From the NCBI GenBank assembly GCA_026119855.1, contig JAOWBW010000251.1, forward strand, positions 186,001 through 250,000: a stretch of 64,000 nt of DNA, given 5' to 3'. Origin of the DNA: Campanula takesimana. Taxonomy: Eukaryota > Streptophyta > Magnoliopsida > Asterales > Campanulaceae. Below, piece by piece: positions 45,516 through 56,656 of this stretch. Positions within the stretch are counted from its first letter, which is position 1, and every line of letters starts with the position of its first letter. The notes beneath the pieces were generated by a model. That model made no database searches. It worked only from the letters and a program-made list of their open reading frames with translations, and was not told the origin of the DNA. Position numbers and translations under genes: made by a program.

Positions 45516-45523
45516 TATTTATA
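45516..45523 (-). promoter_or_regulatory. SIRE-like LTR TATA box
   Basis: TATAAATA on the minus strand. The GGCGCA word array (45658-45935) lies 135-420 bp upstream. Confidence 0.65.
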
Positions 45524-45657
45524 GTGAACTTCAAAAAACTAGCCGTTGGAAATCCTTGTGGATAAGATGAGCTGTCGCTCGTTGATTGGAGCATGCATAT
45601 ATTATGGCCATTTTGACACTCAACATAAATGTGACCGTTATGGACACGTGTCAACAG

Positions 45658-45935
45658 ATTAGGCGCATATGCATCTTTTAACCACCGTTGGATCATTGGC
45701 GTAATTTGAATTGTCTTCAAGTCTTCGAGTCTTCAATAAATCACTGAGTTTGAATAAACACTTTGAGGCGCGTTTGAGCCAACCGGCGCATTGAGCCAAG
45801 AGGCGCACAGTAAGCGTGCGCTTAAATCAAGGGGCGCAGAGGCGCGTAACATAGGTTTATGAAGAAATCCTTATGCGCGCGCTCTAAATGGCGCATGGCG
45901 CAAATGTAGAAGGCGCGTGGCGCAGGAGGCGCATA
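45658..45935. repeat. GGCGCA word array in SIRE-like LTR U3
   Basis: More than ten GGCGCA, GGCGCG or TGCGCG words, including the run GGCGCGTGGCGCAGGAGGCG near 45911. The surrounding LTR is AT-rich. Confidence 0.75.
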
Positions 45936-46012
45936 AGCGTGGCTCAAACTCACTGAGTGATTTTTCTTGAAACTTGATCTTCTTCCCCTATTTCTAAGCC
46001 TATTCTATAACA

Positions 46013-46119
46013 ATGGACAACTTAAAAAATGAAGTATAAATACTTCTTACATGTGGGTCTAAAGTCCATGAAATAAAACTTAGGTGATGGATCAATCAAA
46101 TCTAATAAATTCTATTACA
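46013..46119. other. Unassigned spacer
   Basis: AT-rich, non-coding. It could be the outer end of the SIRE-like LTR or part of the older Del-type LTR that follows. Nothing decisive seen. Confidence 0.35.
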
Positions 46120-46498
46120 TTAAAACTGAGATATGTGTGGGCATACCCAATAATACTCCTTCTCTCTCTCCAAGAAAGGTAATATTTTTCTCTCCCTTCT
46201 CTCTTCATTCTACCTATCTTCCTCCCATTATTTCTCATTGCTCATTTTATGAAAAGTGCTTAGATCGTCGATAGGATCGTAGGAAGTTAATAAATTTTGA
46301 GTTCCGTCACCTTTGAGAAATCTGAGTAAGTTACTTTTCCCCCATTTTATGCTAGAAATGCTACTCCATCTTTATTTGATGATATGAATGCTATTTGTTG
46401 CATCTTGGGTGGATTTGGGAGTGATTTACATTTTTGTGAAAATTTGGTATTTGAATCATCCTTGATTGAGGTTCCTTAGATGATGTTCTAGGAGTTTT
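46120..46498 (+). repeat. Left part of an older Del-type LTR (target of element A)
   Basis: Resembles LTR-A from its CTCTCTCTCC stretch onward, including the block AGATCGTCGATAGGATCG (46262-46279) and the CTTTTCCCCCATTTTATGC stretch, but is clearly diverged. It is interrupted at 46498 by element A and continues at 63122. Confidence 0.7.
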
Positions 46499-48040
46499 TG
46501 TCACGACCCGAAATCTAGGCTCTATTTTATTCGTAATAAATAATTATTATTTATTTATTTGCTATTTATTTATTTAAATTATTATTTATTTAAATAATTA
46601 TGTGTGCAATTATGTGTTATAATAATTTATGCCTAGCATTTTAATTGAGTCATTTGGGTTAGTGTGGTATTGCTGAGTCTTTATTGTTAGTGGGGAGTGT
46701 ATTATGGTGTTAGTAGAAAGGGAGGGGCCTAGAAGTAACTTTTTAAATAATTTCCCTACTCCCTCCCTACTCCTTCTCTTCTCCCTCACTCACCCCATTT
46801 CCCAGCCCATTCCCCTCTCTCTCTCCAAAGAAGAAAAAGGGTAAGTTTCTCTCTTTCATCTCTCTTCATTTACTTCCTCTTCCTCTCATAATCTCTCATT
46901 TCTTAAAACGTGAAATGTATTTAGATCGTCGATAGGATCGCTTAGAACCAAAAAGAATTGAATTCCGTCATATTTGAGAATTTTCAAGTTGCTTTTCCCC
47001 CATTGTTATGCTAAAATGTTCATATCATGTTTATATAATGCTTGATGTGTTATATTTGAAGTTTGGTTGAGTTTAGAATTTATTTGGAATTTATTTGAGT
47101 TTTGGTCAAAAATGGTGATTTTATGAATGTTGGGTTTGATTCTTGGTTTTGGTTGATAAATGGTGTATTTGGGTCCCCATCCTAGTTATAAGTGGTTTGG
47201 GTACATTTTGGAACTTGTTGAAGGAGTTGAGTTTGAGTATTTTGTGTTTGGTGTATTTTGGGTCGGAATTTAAGAACCCAGCTCTGTTCTTCCCAGCCAA
47301 AACCCAGGCCGAGCGCCCGCCTGCCCTTGCCCAGGCGCCCGCCTACCCCCCTTTTTCTAGCGGCCAGACCTTCTGTTGATTCAAGCGCCCGCTCGCCCCA
47401 GGCCAGGCGCCCGCCCGCTCACTGTTCCAGGATTTTGTCCTTTTTGATTGTTTTAACTAAATGGCTTAACTAGTTTAGGGTTCCTTCTTCTAATTAACTT
47501 AAGATAACACCGTGGAACACTTTATTAAGTGGAATTGATTCTTATGTGAATAAATATGATATGGAATTTGATTAAGTATCATTTTGGGAATGTGGTTCAT
47601 CTTTGATGTGCTGTTTGTATTGGTTTACCTTTGTGGTGATTTAATTAGAATGATTCCCTACTTTGGAACCTTAAGTTGTTTATTTAAGCTAGTATTTATT
47701 ACTTAGCATTTATTTGGAAGTCCAGCTGGTTATTTTGTGTGTGTTGGGGCGATGCGAAACATTATGATGGCACAGCCAAGTCCATTGTGATGTTGACCAT
47801 TGTTTTGCCCCATTATTACCCTCCTCCAGATTGGCCTTGGATGTGAGAAGAGCTAGCTCCTTTGTGTGCATTTTAGCTTTACTTGGAGCATGACTTTGTG
47901 GCATGTCTCCCGTCCCTTGTGACACTTCATTGGTTATTGGTTCCGGTACCGGGGTTTTCTCTTCGGCTTTCATGCTATTATGAAGATGATGATTTGTTGA
48001 TTATTGAAGCTGCGCAGCGATTCTTTATTTGGATGTATCA
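46499..48040 (+). repeat. Element A 5' LTR, truncated
   Basis: TGTCACGACCCGAAATCTAGG start. Nearly identical to 61033-62573 and breaks at GGATGTATCA. About 550 bp of its 3' end are lost. CpG words lie at 47308-47420 and a splice-donor-like AAGGGTAAGT at about 46835-46844. Confidence 0.9.
47308..47420. repeat. CpG-word array in LTR-A
   Basis: Words GAGCGCCCGCCTGCCC, CAGGCGCCCGCC (several) and AAGCGCCCGCTCGCCC. Same array in the other LTR at 61840-61955. Lies at about 800-925 bp of the LTR. Confidence 0.75.
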
Positions 48041-48177
48041 GTTTTCTCTCTCGGCCCTTGGTCACGAATTGATTTCACGGCCTTCTCAAACCTGCCCTGA
48101 AACACTGTACGGTTTTCATCCCTTAGACCATTAAGATTCTGAGTCCCACTGATGTCTTCACCAGCTCTTCTAGCCAT
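48041..48177 (-). pseudogene. Element B gag N-terminal stub (second copy)
   Basis: Begins MARRAGEDISGTQNLNG at 48177 and reads to the DQGPRE region, where it is cut at the junction with LTR-A. Identical in this stretch to the gag start at 53839. Confidence 0.85.
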
Positions 48178-48297
48178 TGAGAACAATTACCTGCATAAAA
48201 CATCAACCATTACTCACTCCGAACACAACTACCCTCCTAGGTCATACTAGTCCACCTAGACTTATACTTAGAGTCAAACCATGGCTCTGATACCAAC
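48178..48297 (-). other. Element B leader and primer site, second copy
   Basis: Includes TGGTATCAGAGC (48284-48295) and, just before the gag ATG, TTTTATGCAG|GTAATT, which looks like a splice acceptor. Duplicate of 53840-53959 with one difference seen. Confidence 0.8.
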
Positions 48298-50994
48298 TGT
48301 CGCGACCCCGAACCCCGCGGGCCCGAGATCGCGAGCTGGACGTCGACTTAAAACCAAGACTCTAAAATATAGAAGTTAAAAATTTCATTTTGAACTAAAA
48401 GATGACAACACAAGGTTTTACAAATCCAAGTTTAAATCAACAAAGTACATCTAACATAAGCACCACAGCTTATACCCAAAAGAATAAAATATACAATTCT
48501 TAATGACGACAATGATGGTAAAACTATCCCCAAAAGGTTATACATTTAAATAATGTAAACCGATCCACAACAACCTGCCCCAAAATCTCAATCCTCTCGA
48601 CGTCCTCCTCGATCTGCGAATCCTAATCCTTTTCCTCCTGGGGGGGGTGTTAAGGAAAAACAAAGATGGAAATAAATGGGGTGAGATAAAATCTCAGTAA
48701 GTTACTAATGCAACGACATGACATGCTAGTATGCAATGAATAATAGCAATTAACATAAGACAGATAGCAGCGGGATAAGTGACATACGTAATCAATCATA
48801 TAAATAAACATATAACAACAAATGAGAGGCTCCCTATCGCCAACCGTCCCATACCGGTTGGAAATAACGACCAGCTCAACATGCAACACATAAAGCTGAA
48901 ATAAACACTCATAAGTGGATACGTAGCCAAGGTTTCATCCAACTGGAAGAACCAAATAAAGGTCGCTGCGCAGCTTCAATAATCAACAATCAACATCTTC
49001 ATAGCAGCATGAAAGCTCGAAGAGAAAACCCCGGTACCGGAATCAAGGACCAAGAGAAGTGTCACAAAGGACGGGAGACATGCCACAAAGTCATGCTCCA
49101 AGGAAAGCTAAAATGCACACAAGGGAGCTAGCTCTTCTCACATCCAAGGCCAATCTGGAGGAGGGTAATAAGGGGGCAAAACAATGGTCAACAATCACAA
49201 TGGACTTGGCTGTGCCATCATAATGTTTCGCATCGCCAAAACACACACAAAATACCAGCTGGAATTTCAAGTAAGGCTAAGTAATAAAATACTAGCACAA
49301 TAAACAACCATTGATTCCAAAGTAGGGAATCATACCAATTAATCACCAAAAAGATGCAAACGATTTCTCAAGAAGAGTTCAACAACAATAAACACAACGA
49401 GTTTCTCATAAAAGAGCACAACAACGATAACGGAGTTTCTCATAAAGAGCACAACAACAATGATTATTAGAACCCGATCATTCCATAAAGAGGAACCATA
49501 CCAGATACATTCCAAAGATGATACTCAACCATCTCATCATACCTGGGATTCCAAAGTAGGAATCCAGAATGAGTACACCTTAAGATTAATCAAATCGTAA
49601 GTACCAAATCGCCAATTCACGCTTTACCTCCGACCCTAACGAACCAATTCTAAACACCCCAAACGAATCCAAAAGGTTACTCTTATTAGAACATGATCAC
49701 GACCGGACTAAACCCTACACCTTAGTGTTCCAAAACAGCCCTCTAGGTACTATAGGACATCGCCTAAAACCTATACTAAGTCTTACGCGAAATTCAATTC
49801 GGTTGGAACAAACACGGACACATCATAAGATGCCCAAACAACACTTGATCAAATTACATAGCTCTATTGTTCACAAAGGAACCAATTTTAATTACTAAAG
49901 TGTTCCACAACATTAACTTAAGTCAACTAGGGTGGTACTTCGAGCCTAGATCGGGCTTGGACCTTAAAACAATTCAATAACAAAGAGGCTCAGAACAGCT
50001 GGTATGGGCGGTCGCCCATAGCCAGTCTGGGCGGTCGCCCAAAACCCAACCCCAAGCCCAAAACCCACTGACTTCCTGGGCGGTCGCCCAACCCAAAAGT
50101 GGGCGGTCGCCTAATCACTTTGCTCAGATTCTCTGGATTAACTGATCCCATGGGCGGTCGCCCAAACCCATCATGGGCGGTCGCCCACGCACCCAGGTCG
50201 CCGGAAAACGGCCAAAACCAACTGGGTTTCTCCCAAATTTTCCACCCAACAACATAAATCAAACCCAATGCTTCTAATAGGTATACTAAGATACCCAAAC
50301 ACCATATGGACCTAAAACAACTCATAAAACATCATTTAATCTACTCAATCCAAGGGATGATTCAACACCAAAACTTCACAAAATGGGATAAAATGCAAAT
50401 CATCTCAAAATCAACCCAAGAAGCAAGAAATGGTAATCATAGTATCAACTAAGCATGGAATGAACATTTTTAGCAAAATGGGGGAAAAGTAACTTACCTG
50501 CAAATTCTCAAGATTGACGGAATTCAAATCTTTTTGACTCTACGCGATCCTAGCGACGATCTAAACAATGTTCATGATTTAAGAAATGAACAATAATGAG
50601 AGGAAGATGGAGAAAAAGAAGAGAGAAGGAAGAGAAAAGAAACTTACCTTTTCTAGCTAGAGAGAGAGGAAGAAGGTGCTGGGAATTGAGGTGAAGGATG
50701 AGGGAGAAGGTGAGGGAGGAGGGGGAAGTAGGGAGGATTATTTCAAAATATTACACTCGGGCCCCTCCCCCATCTACTAGCACGCTTATTTGTACTCCCG
50801 ACTAACTATTAAGACCCAACACTTCCACACTAGCCCAAATAACTCAATACAAAGCTAGGCACAAATATTATAACACATAAATTGCACACATAATTATTTA
50901 AATAAATAATAATTTAAATAAATAAATAAGCAAATAATTAAATAAAAATCATTTAATTACTAATAAAATAGAGCCTATATTTCGGGTCGTGACA
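48298..50994 (-). repeat. Element B LTR, left copy
   Basis: 2697 bp, TGTCGCGACC...GTCGTGACA in plus orientation. Longer than LTR-A but homologous to it at both ends and in the AGATCGTCG block. Contains the GGGCGGTCGCCC array (50004-50190). Confidence 0.92.
50004..50190. repeat. GGGCGGTCGCCC array in LTR-B
   Basis: Six copies of TGGGCGGTCGCCCA or close variants. The core GGGCG-GT-CGCCC is an inverted repeat with 5 bp arms. The same array is in the second LTR at 55665-55849. Confidence 0.88.
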
Positions 50995-52371
50995 TTCACT
51001 CCCCCTTAAAGAAAATTCGACCCGAATTTTAACGAGACTTACCCGAAAGACCCAATAGCTACGGATACGACAGTTCCGCCATTTCTCAAATTCCTCAATT
51101 GTCCATTCTAATCCACCACGTAGTAACCCTAAATAATGTTCGCAATACCACGACCTCTCGCACATAACTTCCTTCAATCATAACCTTCACTACTAATTTG
51201 AATCCATAATCAAAATTGGAGAATCCCAATTGCTTCCAAACATAACTCTCGAGATATCCCAAGCTCACCTTATTCACAACCTTAATTACACTGCAAAGGT
51301 GTTTCCTTTTGTAAATCGCATACTTAGTAGTATTCCCCAGAAATTCAAAACATCACCATCCCGAGCCTAATTAGCTTTTAAAATACAAAAAGGCTAAAGA
51401 AATTTCTATTTCCATAATATTCATCGAAATGGCTATGTCTCTATGGATTACCATTATAGTGTCTTCACTTCGAGTTAACACCTAAAATAAATAGTACCAT
51501 ACAAACCCCAAAACTTCTCGTACAAAGTGTCCACTTAAACCTATGTTATACTCTCACCCCTTCATTAATCTGGTCTTGAAGCCTAAACCATTCAATATAC
51601 TCAATAGTCCGCAAAAGACCCAAATTTCATCTTCAAAAGATTTTATCTAACTCCCATTTAAGTCATAATCCGTGCTCGTATACCCAAAGGAAATCAACGA
51701 ACTCTAAATTCGATAGCTAACCCTAGTTAGGCTCTCACGCATACATTTATTGACTTAATGATATTCAAGCTCAATGGTACTACCATCATAATAAACCAAT
51801 TAGCTAGTCACCTTCCAACTGACCCAATACCAAATCATAGTATTCCTTAATTATGCCCAAGTATTGATAATTAACTTCCTTCACATACCCTTGATCCAAT
51901 TCGGGAAACGCCACCAAGAAGGGATTTAGAACCATAGAACCACTATCTACCCAAAATTTCGAAATGCCTTTAACATAGATTGAAAAATTATTACTCTCCC
52001 AAAATGTACTTAGTCCTTTCTAACTTAACACGCTTACCACCATTAATGATCATAACTCCTACCACAACTCCTCATCCATAACGAATCGTGCACCTCTTCA
52101 TACTAATCAATCCCGAGGCATTCACGGAGATGTACTAAAAGTGACCAAAATTTTCCTCAAGAAATCCTCATTGAATCCTCAACTCCTATAACCCCACCGA
52201 TGTCATAAGGACATTGATCTAAATATCCGCACTACAACCTTGTACTATAACAACTCAATTTAACCCAAGGGTTCTCCCCAATTACTAGGTACTATTCAGA
52301 AATAAAATAAAAATTTTCACAAACGATAAATACGCCCAACAATTCACCGAAACTAAATACTCGGATTTTAA
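50995..52371 (-). pseudogene. Element B decayed pol region
   Basis: Begins (from the LTR) with a purine tract AAGGGGGAGTGAA and the sequence encoding VSLVKIRVEFSL, shared with the end of element A. The rest has no convincing domain. It is a badly decayed, largely deleted pol remnant by position; identity beyond its edges is not shown. Confidence 0.5.
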
Positions 52372-52414
52372 CTAAGGAAAGGTAGGTATAACTCTACCCA
52401 AAGGAACGGTCTCA

Positions 52415-52451
<37 letters not shown>

Positions 52452-52796
52452 ACTTAGGAATGGAGAATATAACAATCCCTCTACAACAATAGACTAATGC
52501 AATAGTAATATCAAAATCTTGTAATAGCAACATGGCTAATCTAGCAGGTGAGACATAACCATACTTAAGCACAACATAAGCACATAAGACTTCATCAGAT
52601 ACCCTAAACTCCTCCATAGGAGTAGACACCTACAACAAATAAGTCAAAGACTCAGAAGAAATAAACGCAACTAATGCACAGAAACACATAAATGCGATGA
52701 TCCTAAAATGCACGCGCTCGCTCTCACGACGCCCAATAATACCTCCTGAAATTATCCGTTACCTGGTGAGCGCTGATTGGTCGCAATTACTCTGCC
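52372..52796 (-). pseudogene. Element B protease remnant with 28-base T run
   Basis: Translation of 52629-52450 resembles the element A protease domain (STPMEEFRVSDEV versus STPIGECLISDRV; LLLQDFDITI versus VLPIQDFDVIL). An uninterrupted run of 28 T (52420-52447), giving a poly-lysine frame, follows. Non-functional. Confidence 0.7.
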
Positions 52797-53839
52797 CTAA
52801 ACCTTAGGGTTCCCCGAAGCATCTCTCTTCTGACCCGATGAAGTACTGGTTCCTGTTCCTGATGATTGAACCCTAAACCTCGGACAATCCCTTATGAAGT
52901 GACCCAGTTGACCACAATTGATACATTTTCCTTTCTTCTTCCAACACTTATCTTCTGAGTGTCCTATCCTCTGACAGAAGCTGCAGACTTTCCCATTTCG
53001 TGTCCCTTTATGAGAACCTCGATTTCCTACTGTTGGTTGCCCTTGAAGTTGCCTTCTGAATCGAGCTTGTACTCCAGAATTACCTCTGTTATCCGAATGT
53101 TGCTGGTGTGACTTACTCTGCCCTCCTTGCTTACCCGGGTTAACCATCTCAGCCTTCCTTCTGTGTTCCCCAATATCCTGCTCAATTAAGTAGGCTCGAT
53201 CCACCGCATCCTGAAAAGGTTGAATACTTTGGGCTAAAAGTTGAGTCCGGATGGATGTCTTCAAACCCTGATCAATCTCATCGCTTTCTGCTCCTCGGTC
53301 CGCACAAGGTATTCACAACACCTGGCTAATTCTGTGAACTTAGCTGAGTACTGTGCCACTGACATCATGCCTTGCTCCAAGCTGAGGAACTCGATCTCTT
53401 TCCGATTTTGATTCACTAGAGAGATAAAATGATCCTTGAATTTCCTCACGAACCAAATCCAAGGATATGGTACAAGAGTCGCATCCCAACTAGTCTTCAG
53501 TGCCTTCCACCAATGTTCCGCAGCCCCCACGAGCTTATAAGCTGCAAACAGAACCCTATCCTCATCAGTGCAACCAAAGACATCGTAGATTTTCTCCATC
53601 GATTCTATCCATAGCTCGGCTTTCTTCACATCCGGCTCACCGTCGTACTCACTTGGTTTCAACTTTAAAAACTGCTCCAACCCATAACGTGGAGGTGCTA
53701 CAAGTTCCTCTCTCGGCCCTTGGTCACGAATTGATTTCACGGCCTTCTCAAACCTGCCCTGAAACACTGTACGGTTTTCATCCCTTAGACCATTAAGATT
53801 CTGAGTCCCACTGATGTCTTCACCAGCTCTTCTAGCCAT
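52797..53839 (-). pseudogene. Element B gag, one frameshift
   Basis: Gag of a Del-type element starts MARRAGEDISGTQ at 53839. Capsid-like core (ELWIESMEKIYDVFGCTDED, AAEHWWKALK) leads to EEQKAMRLIRV, where one base is missing and the frame changes near 53262. The second part (53264-52797) continues MKTSIRTQLLAQ and ends in two zinc knuckles (CSFCQRIGHSEDKC and CINCGQLGHFIRDC). Apart from the single shift it is well preserved, in contrast with the missing pol. Confidence 0.88.
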
Positions 53840-53945
53840 TGAGAACAATTACCTGCATAAAACATCAACCGTTACTCACTCCGAACACAACTACCCTCCT
53901 AGGTCATACTAGTCCACCTAGACTTATACTTAGAGTCAAACCATG

Positions 53946-53957
53946 GCTCTGATACCA
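53946..53957 (-). promoter_or_regulatory. Element B primer-binding site
   Basis: TGGTATCAGAGC on the minus strand, two bases from the LTR at 53960. Confidence 0.88.
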
Positions 53958-53959
53958 AC

Positions 53960-56656
53960 TGTCGCGACCCCGAACCCCGCGGGCCCGAGATCGCGAGCTG
54001 GACGTCGACTTAAAACCAAGACTCTAAAATATAGAAGTTAAAAATTTCATTTTGAACTAAAAGATGACAACACAAGGTTTTACAAATCCAAGTTTAAATC
54101 AACAAAGTACATCTAACATAAGCTCCACAACTTATACCCAAAAGAATAAAATATACAATTCTTAATGACGACAATGATGGTAAAACTATCCCCAAAAGGT
54201 TATACATTTAAATAATGTAAACCGATCCACAACAACCTGCCCCAAAATCTCAATCCTCTCGACGTCCTCCTCGATCTGCGAATCCTAATCCTTTTCCTCC
54301 TGGGGGGGGGTTAAGGAAAAACAAAGATGGAAATAAACGGGGTGAGATAAAATCTCAGTAAGTTACTAATGCAACGACATGACATGCTAGTATGCAATGA
54401 ATAATAGCAATTAACATAAGACAGATAGCAGCGGGATAAGTGACATACGTAATCAATCATATAAATAAACATATAACAACAAATGAGAGGCTCCCTATCG
54501 CCAACCGTCCCATACCGGTTGGAAATAACGACCAGCTCAACATGCAACACATAAAGCTGAAATAAACACTCATAAGTGGATACGTAGCCAAGGTTTCATC
54601 CAACTGGAAGAACCAAATAAAGGTCGCTGCGCAGCTTCAATAATCAACAATCAACATCTTCATAGCAGCATGAAAGCTCGAAGAGAAAACCCCGGTACCG
54701 GAATCAAGGACCAAGAGAAGTGTCACAAAGGACGGGAGACATGCCACAAAGTCATGCTCCAAGGAAAGCTAAAATGCACACAAGGGAGCTAGCTCTTCTC
54801 ACATCCAAGGCCAATCTGGAGGAGGGTAATAAGGGGGCAAAACAATGGTCAACAATCACAATGGACTTGGCTGTGCCATCATAATGTTTCGCATCGCCCA
54901 AACACACACAAAATACCAGCTGGAATTTCAAGTAATGCTAAGTAATAAAATACTAGCACAATAAACAACCATTGATTCCAAAGTAGGGAATCATACCAAT
55001 TAATCACCAAAAAGATGCAAACGATTTCTCAAGAAGAGTTCAACAACAATAAACACAACGAGTTTCTCATAAAAGAGCACAACAACGATAACGGAGTTTC
55101 TCATAAAGAGCACAACAACAATGATTATTAGAACCCGATCATTCCATAAAGAGGAACCATACCAGATACATTCCAAAGATGATACTCAACCATCTCATCA
55201 TACCTGGGATTCCAAAGTAGGAATCCAGAATGAGTACACCTTAAGATTAATCAAATCGTAAGTACCAAATCGCCAATTCACGCTTTACCTCCGACCCTAA
55301 CGAACCAATTCTAAACACCCCAAACGAATCCAAAAGGTTACTCTTATTAGAACATGATCACGACCGGACTAAACCCTACACCTTAGTGTTCCAAAACAGC
55401 CCTCTAGGTACTATAGGACATCGCCTAAAACCTATACTAAGTCTTACGCGAAATTCAATTCGGTTGGAACAAACACGGACACATCATAAGATGCCCAAAC
55501 AACACTTGATCAAATTACATAGCTCTATTGTTCACAAAGGAACCAATTTTAATTACTAAAGCGTTCCACAACATTAACTTAAGTCAACTAGGGTGGTACT
55601 TCGAGCCTAGATCGGGCTTGGACCTTAAAACAATTCAATAACAAAGAGGCTCAGAACAGCTGGTATGGGCGGTCGCCCATAGCCAGTCTGGGCGGTCGCC
55701 CAAAACCCAACCCCAAGCCCAAAACCCACTGACTTCCTGGGCGGTCGCCCAACCCAAAAGTGGGCGGTCGCCTAATCACTTTGCTCAGATTCTCTGGATT
55801 AACTGATCCCATGGGCGGTCGCCCAAACCCATCATGGGCGGTCGCCCACTCACCCAGGTCGCCGGAAAACGGCCAAAACCAACTGGGTTTCTCCCAAATT
55901 TTCCACCCAACAACATAAATCAAACCCAAATGCTTCTAATAGGTATACTAAGATACCCAAACACCCTATGGACCTAAAACAACTCATAAAACATCATTTA
56001 ATCTACTCAATCCAAGGGATGATTCAACACCAAAACTTCACAAAATGGGATAAAATGCAAATCATCTCAAAATCAACCCAAGAAGCAAGAAATGGTAATC
56101 ATAGTATCAACTAAGCATGGAATGAACATTTTTAGCAAAATGGGGGAAAAGTAACTTACCTGCAAATTCTCAAGGTTGACGGAATTCAAATCTTTTTGAC
56201 TCTACGCGATCCTAGCGACGATCTAAACAATATTCATGATTTAAGAAATGAACAATAATGAGAGGAAGATGGAGAAAAAGAAGAGAGAAGGAAGAGAAAA
56301 GAAACTTACCTTTTCTAGCTAGAGAGAGAGGAAGAAGGTGCTGGGAATTGAGGTGAAGGATGAGGGAGAAGGTGAGGGAGGAGGGGGAAGTAGGGAGGAT
56401 TATTTCAAAATATTACACTCGGGCCCCTCCCCCATCTACTAGCACGCTTATTTGTACTCCCGACTAACTATTAAGACCCAACACTTCCACACTAGCCCAA
56501 ATAACTCAATACAAAGCTAGGCACAAATATTATAACACATAAATTGCACACATAATTATTTAAATAAATAATAATTTAAATAAATAAATAAGCAAATAAT
56601 TAAATAAAAATCATTTAATTACTAATAAAATAGAGCCTATATTTCGGGTCGTGACA
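53960..56656 (-). repeat. Element B LTR, right copy
   Basis: 2697 bp, same length as the left copy with about ten differences by eye. Its outer end is fused to element A gag at 56657. Confidence 0.92.

Larger units (their letters stand above)
35440..46012 (-). mobile_element. SIRE-like Ty1/copia element with additional ORF
   Basis: From right to left on the minus strand: 5' LTR (44700 to about 46012), primer site, large gag, protease, integrase, RT and RNase H, then an untranslated stretch and an additional ORF on the same strand (to at least 35509). The 3' LTR is lost in or beyond the gap. Gag with a long coiled coil and two zinc motifs, and a downstream extra ORF, are typical of the SIRE/Maximus lineage. 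A GGCGCA word runs through the whole element and ties the additional ORF to the LTR. Gag-pol is broken in several places. Confidence 0.85.
44700..46012 (-). repeat. SIRE-like 5' LTR
   Basis: Begins TGTTGGTCCCAAAGGG and includes the AGAGGGGGGGTGAATAG block common in SIRE LTRs. The outer end is set at TATAACA (46012) by the TG..CA rule only, because no second LTR is available. It could be a few bases to about 100 bp further. TATA box at 45516-45523; GGCGCA words upstream of it. Confidence 0.75.
48041..56656 (-). mobile_element. Element B block: LTR-gag-LTR-gag fragment, inverted in A
   Basis: Minus-strand order from the right: LTR (56656-53960), primer site, leader, gag (53839-52797), decayed remainder (52796-50995), LTR (50994-48298), a second primer site and leader, first 137 bp of gag (to 48041). 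The 2.95 kb segments 48041-50994 and 53703-56656 are almost identical, about ten differences by eye. Pol is essentially missing, so B is non-autonomous. The left end breaks within gag at a point only about 20 bp from the gag position at which A resumes on the right. Confidence 0.85.

Noticed and set aside
47143..47473. Proline/alanine-rich frames in LTR-A (repeated at 61677-62007)
   Set aside because: They are the translation of the CpG-word array in the LTR; two overlapping frames are open and neither is supported as coding.
48650..48889. 79-codon frame repeated exactly at 54311-54550
   Set aside because: Both lie within LTR-B copies; the duplication is that of the LTR and the sequence has no domain. 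It starts at no conserved ATG context.
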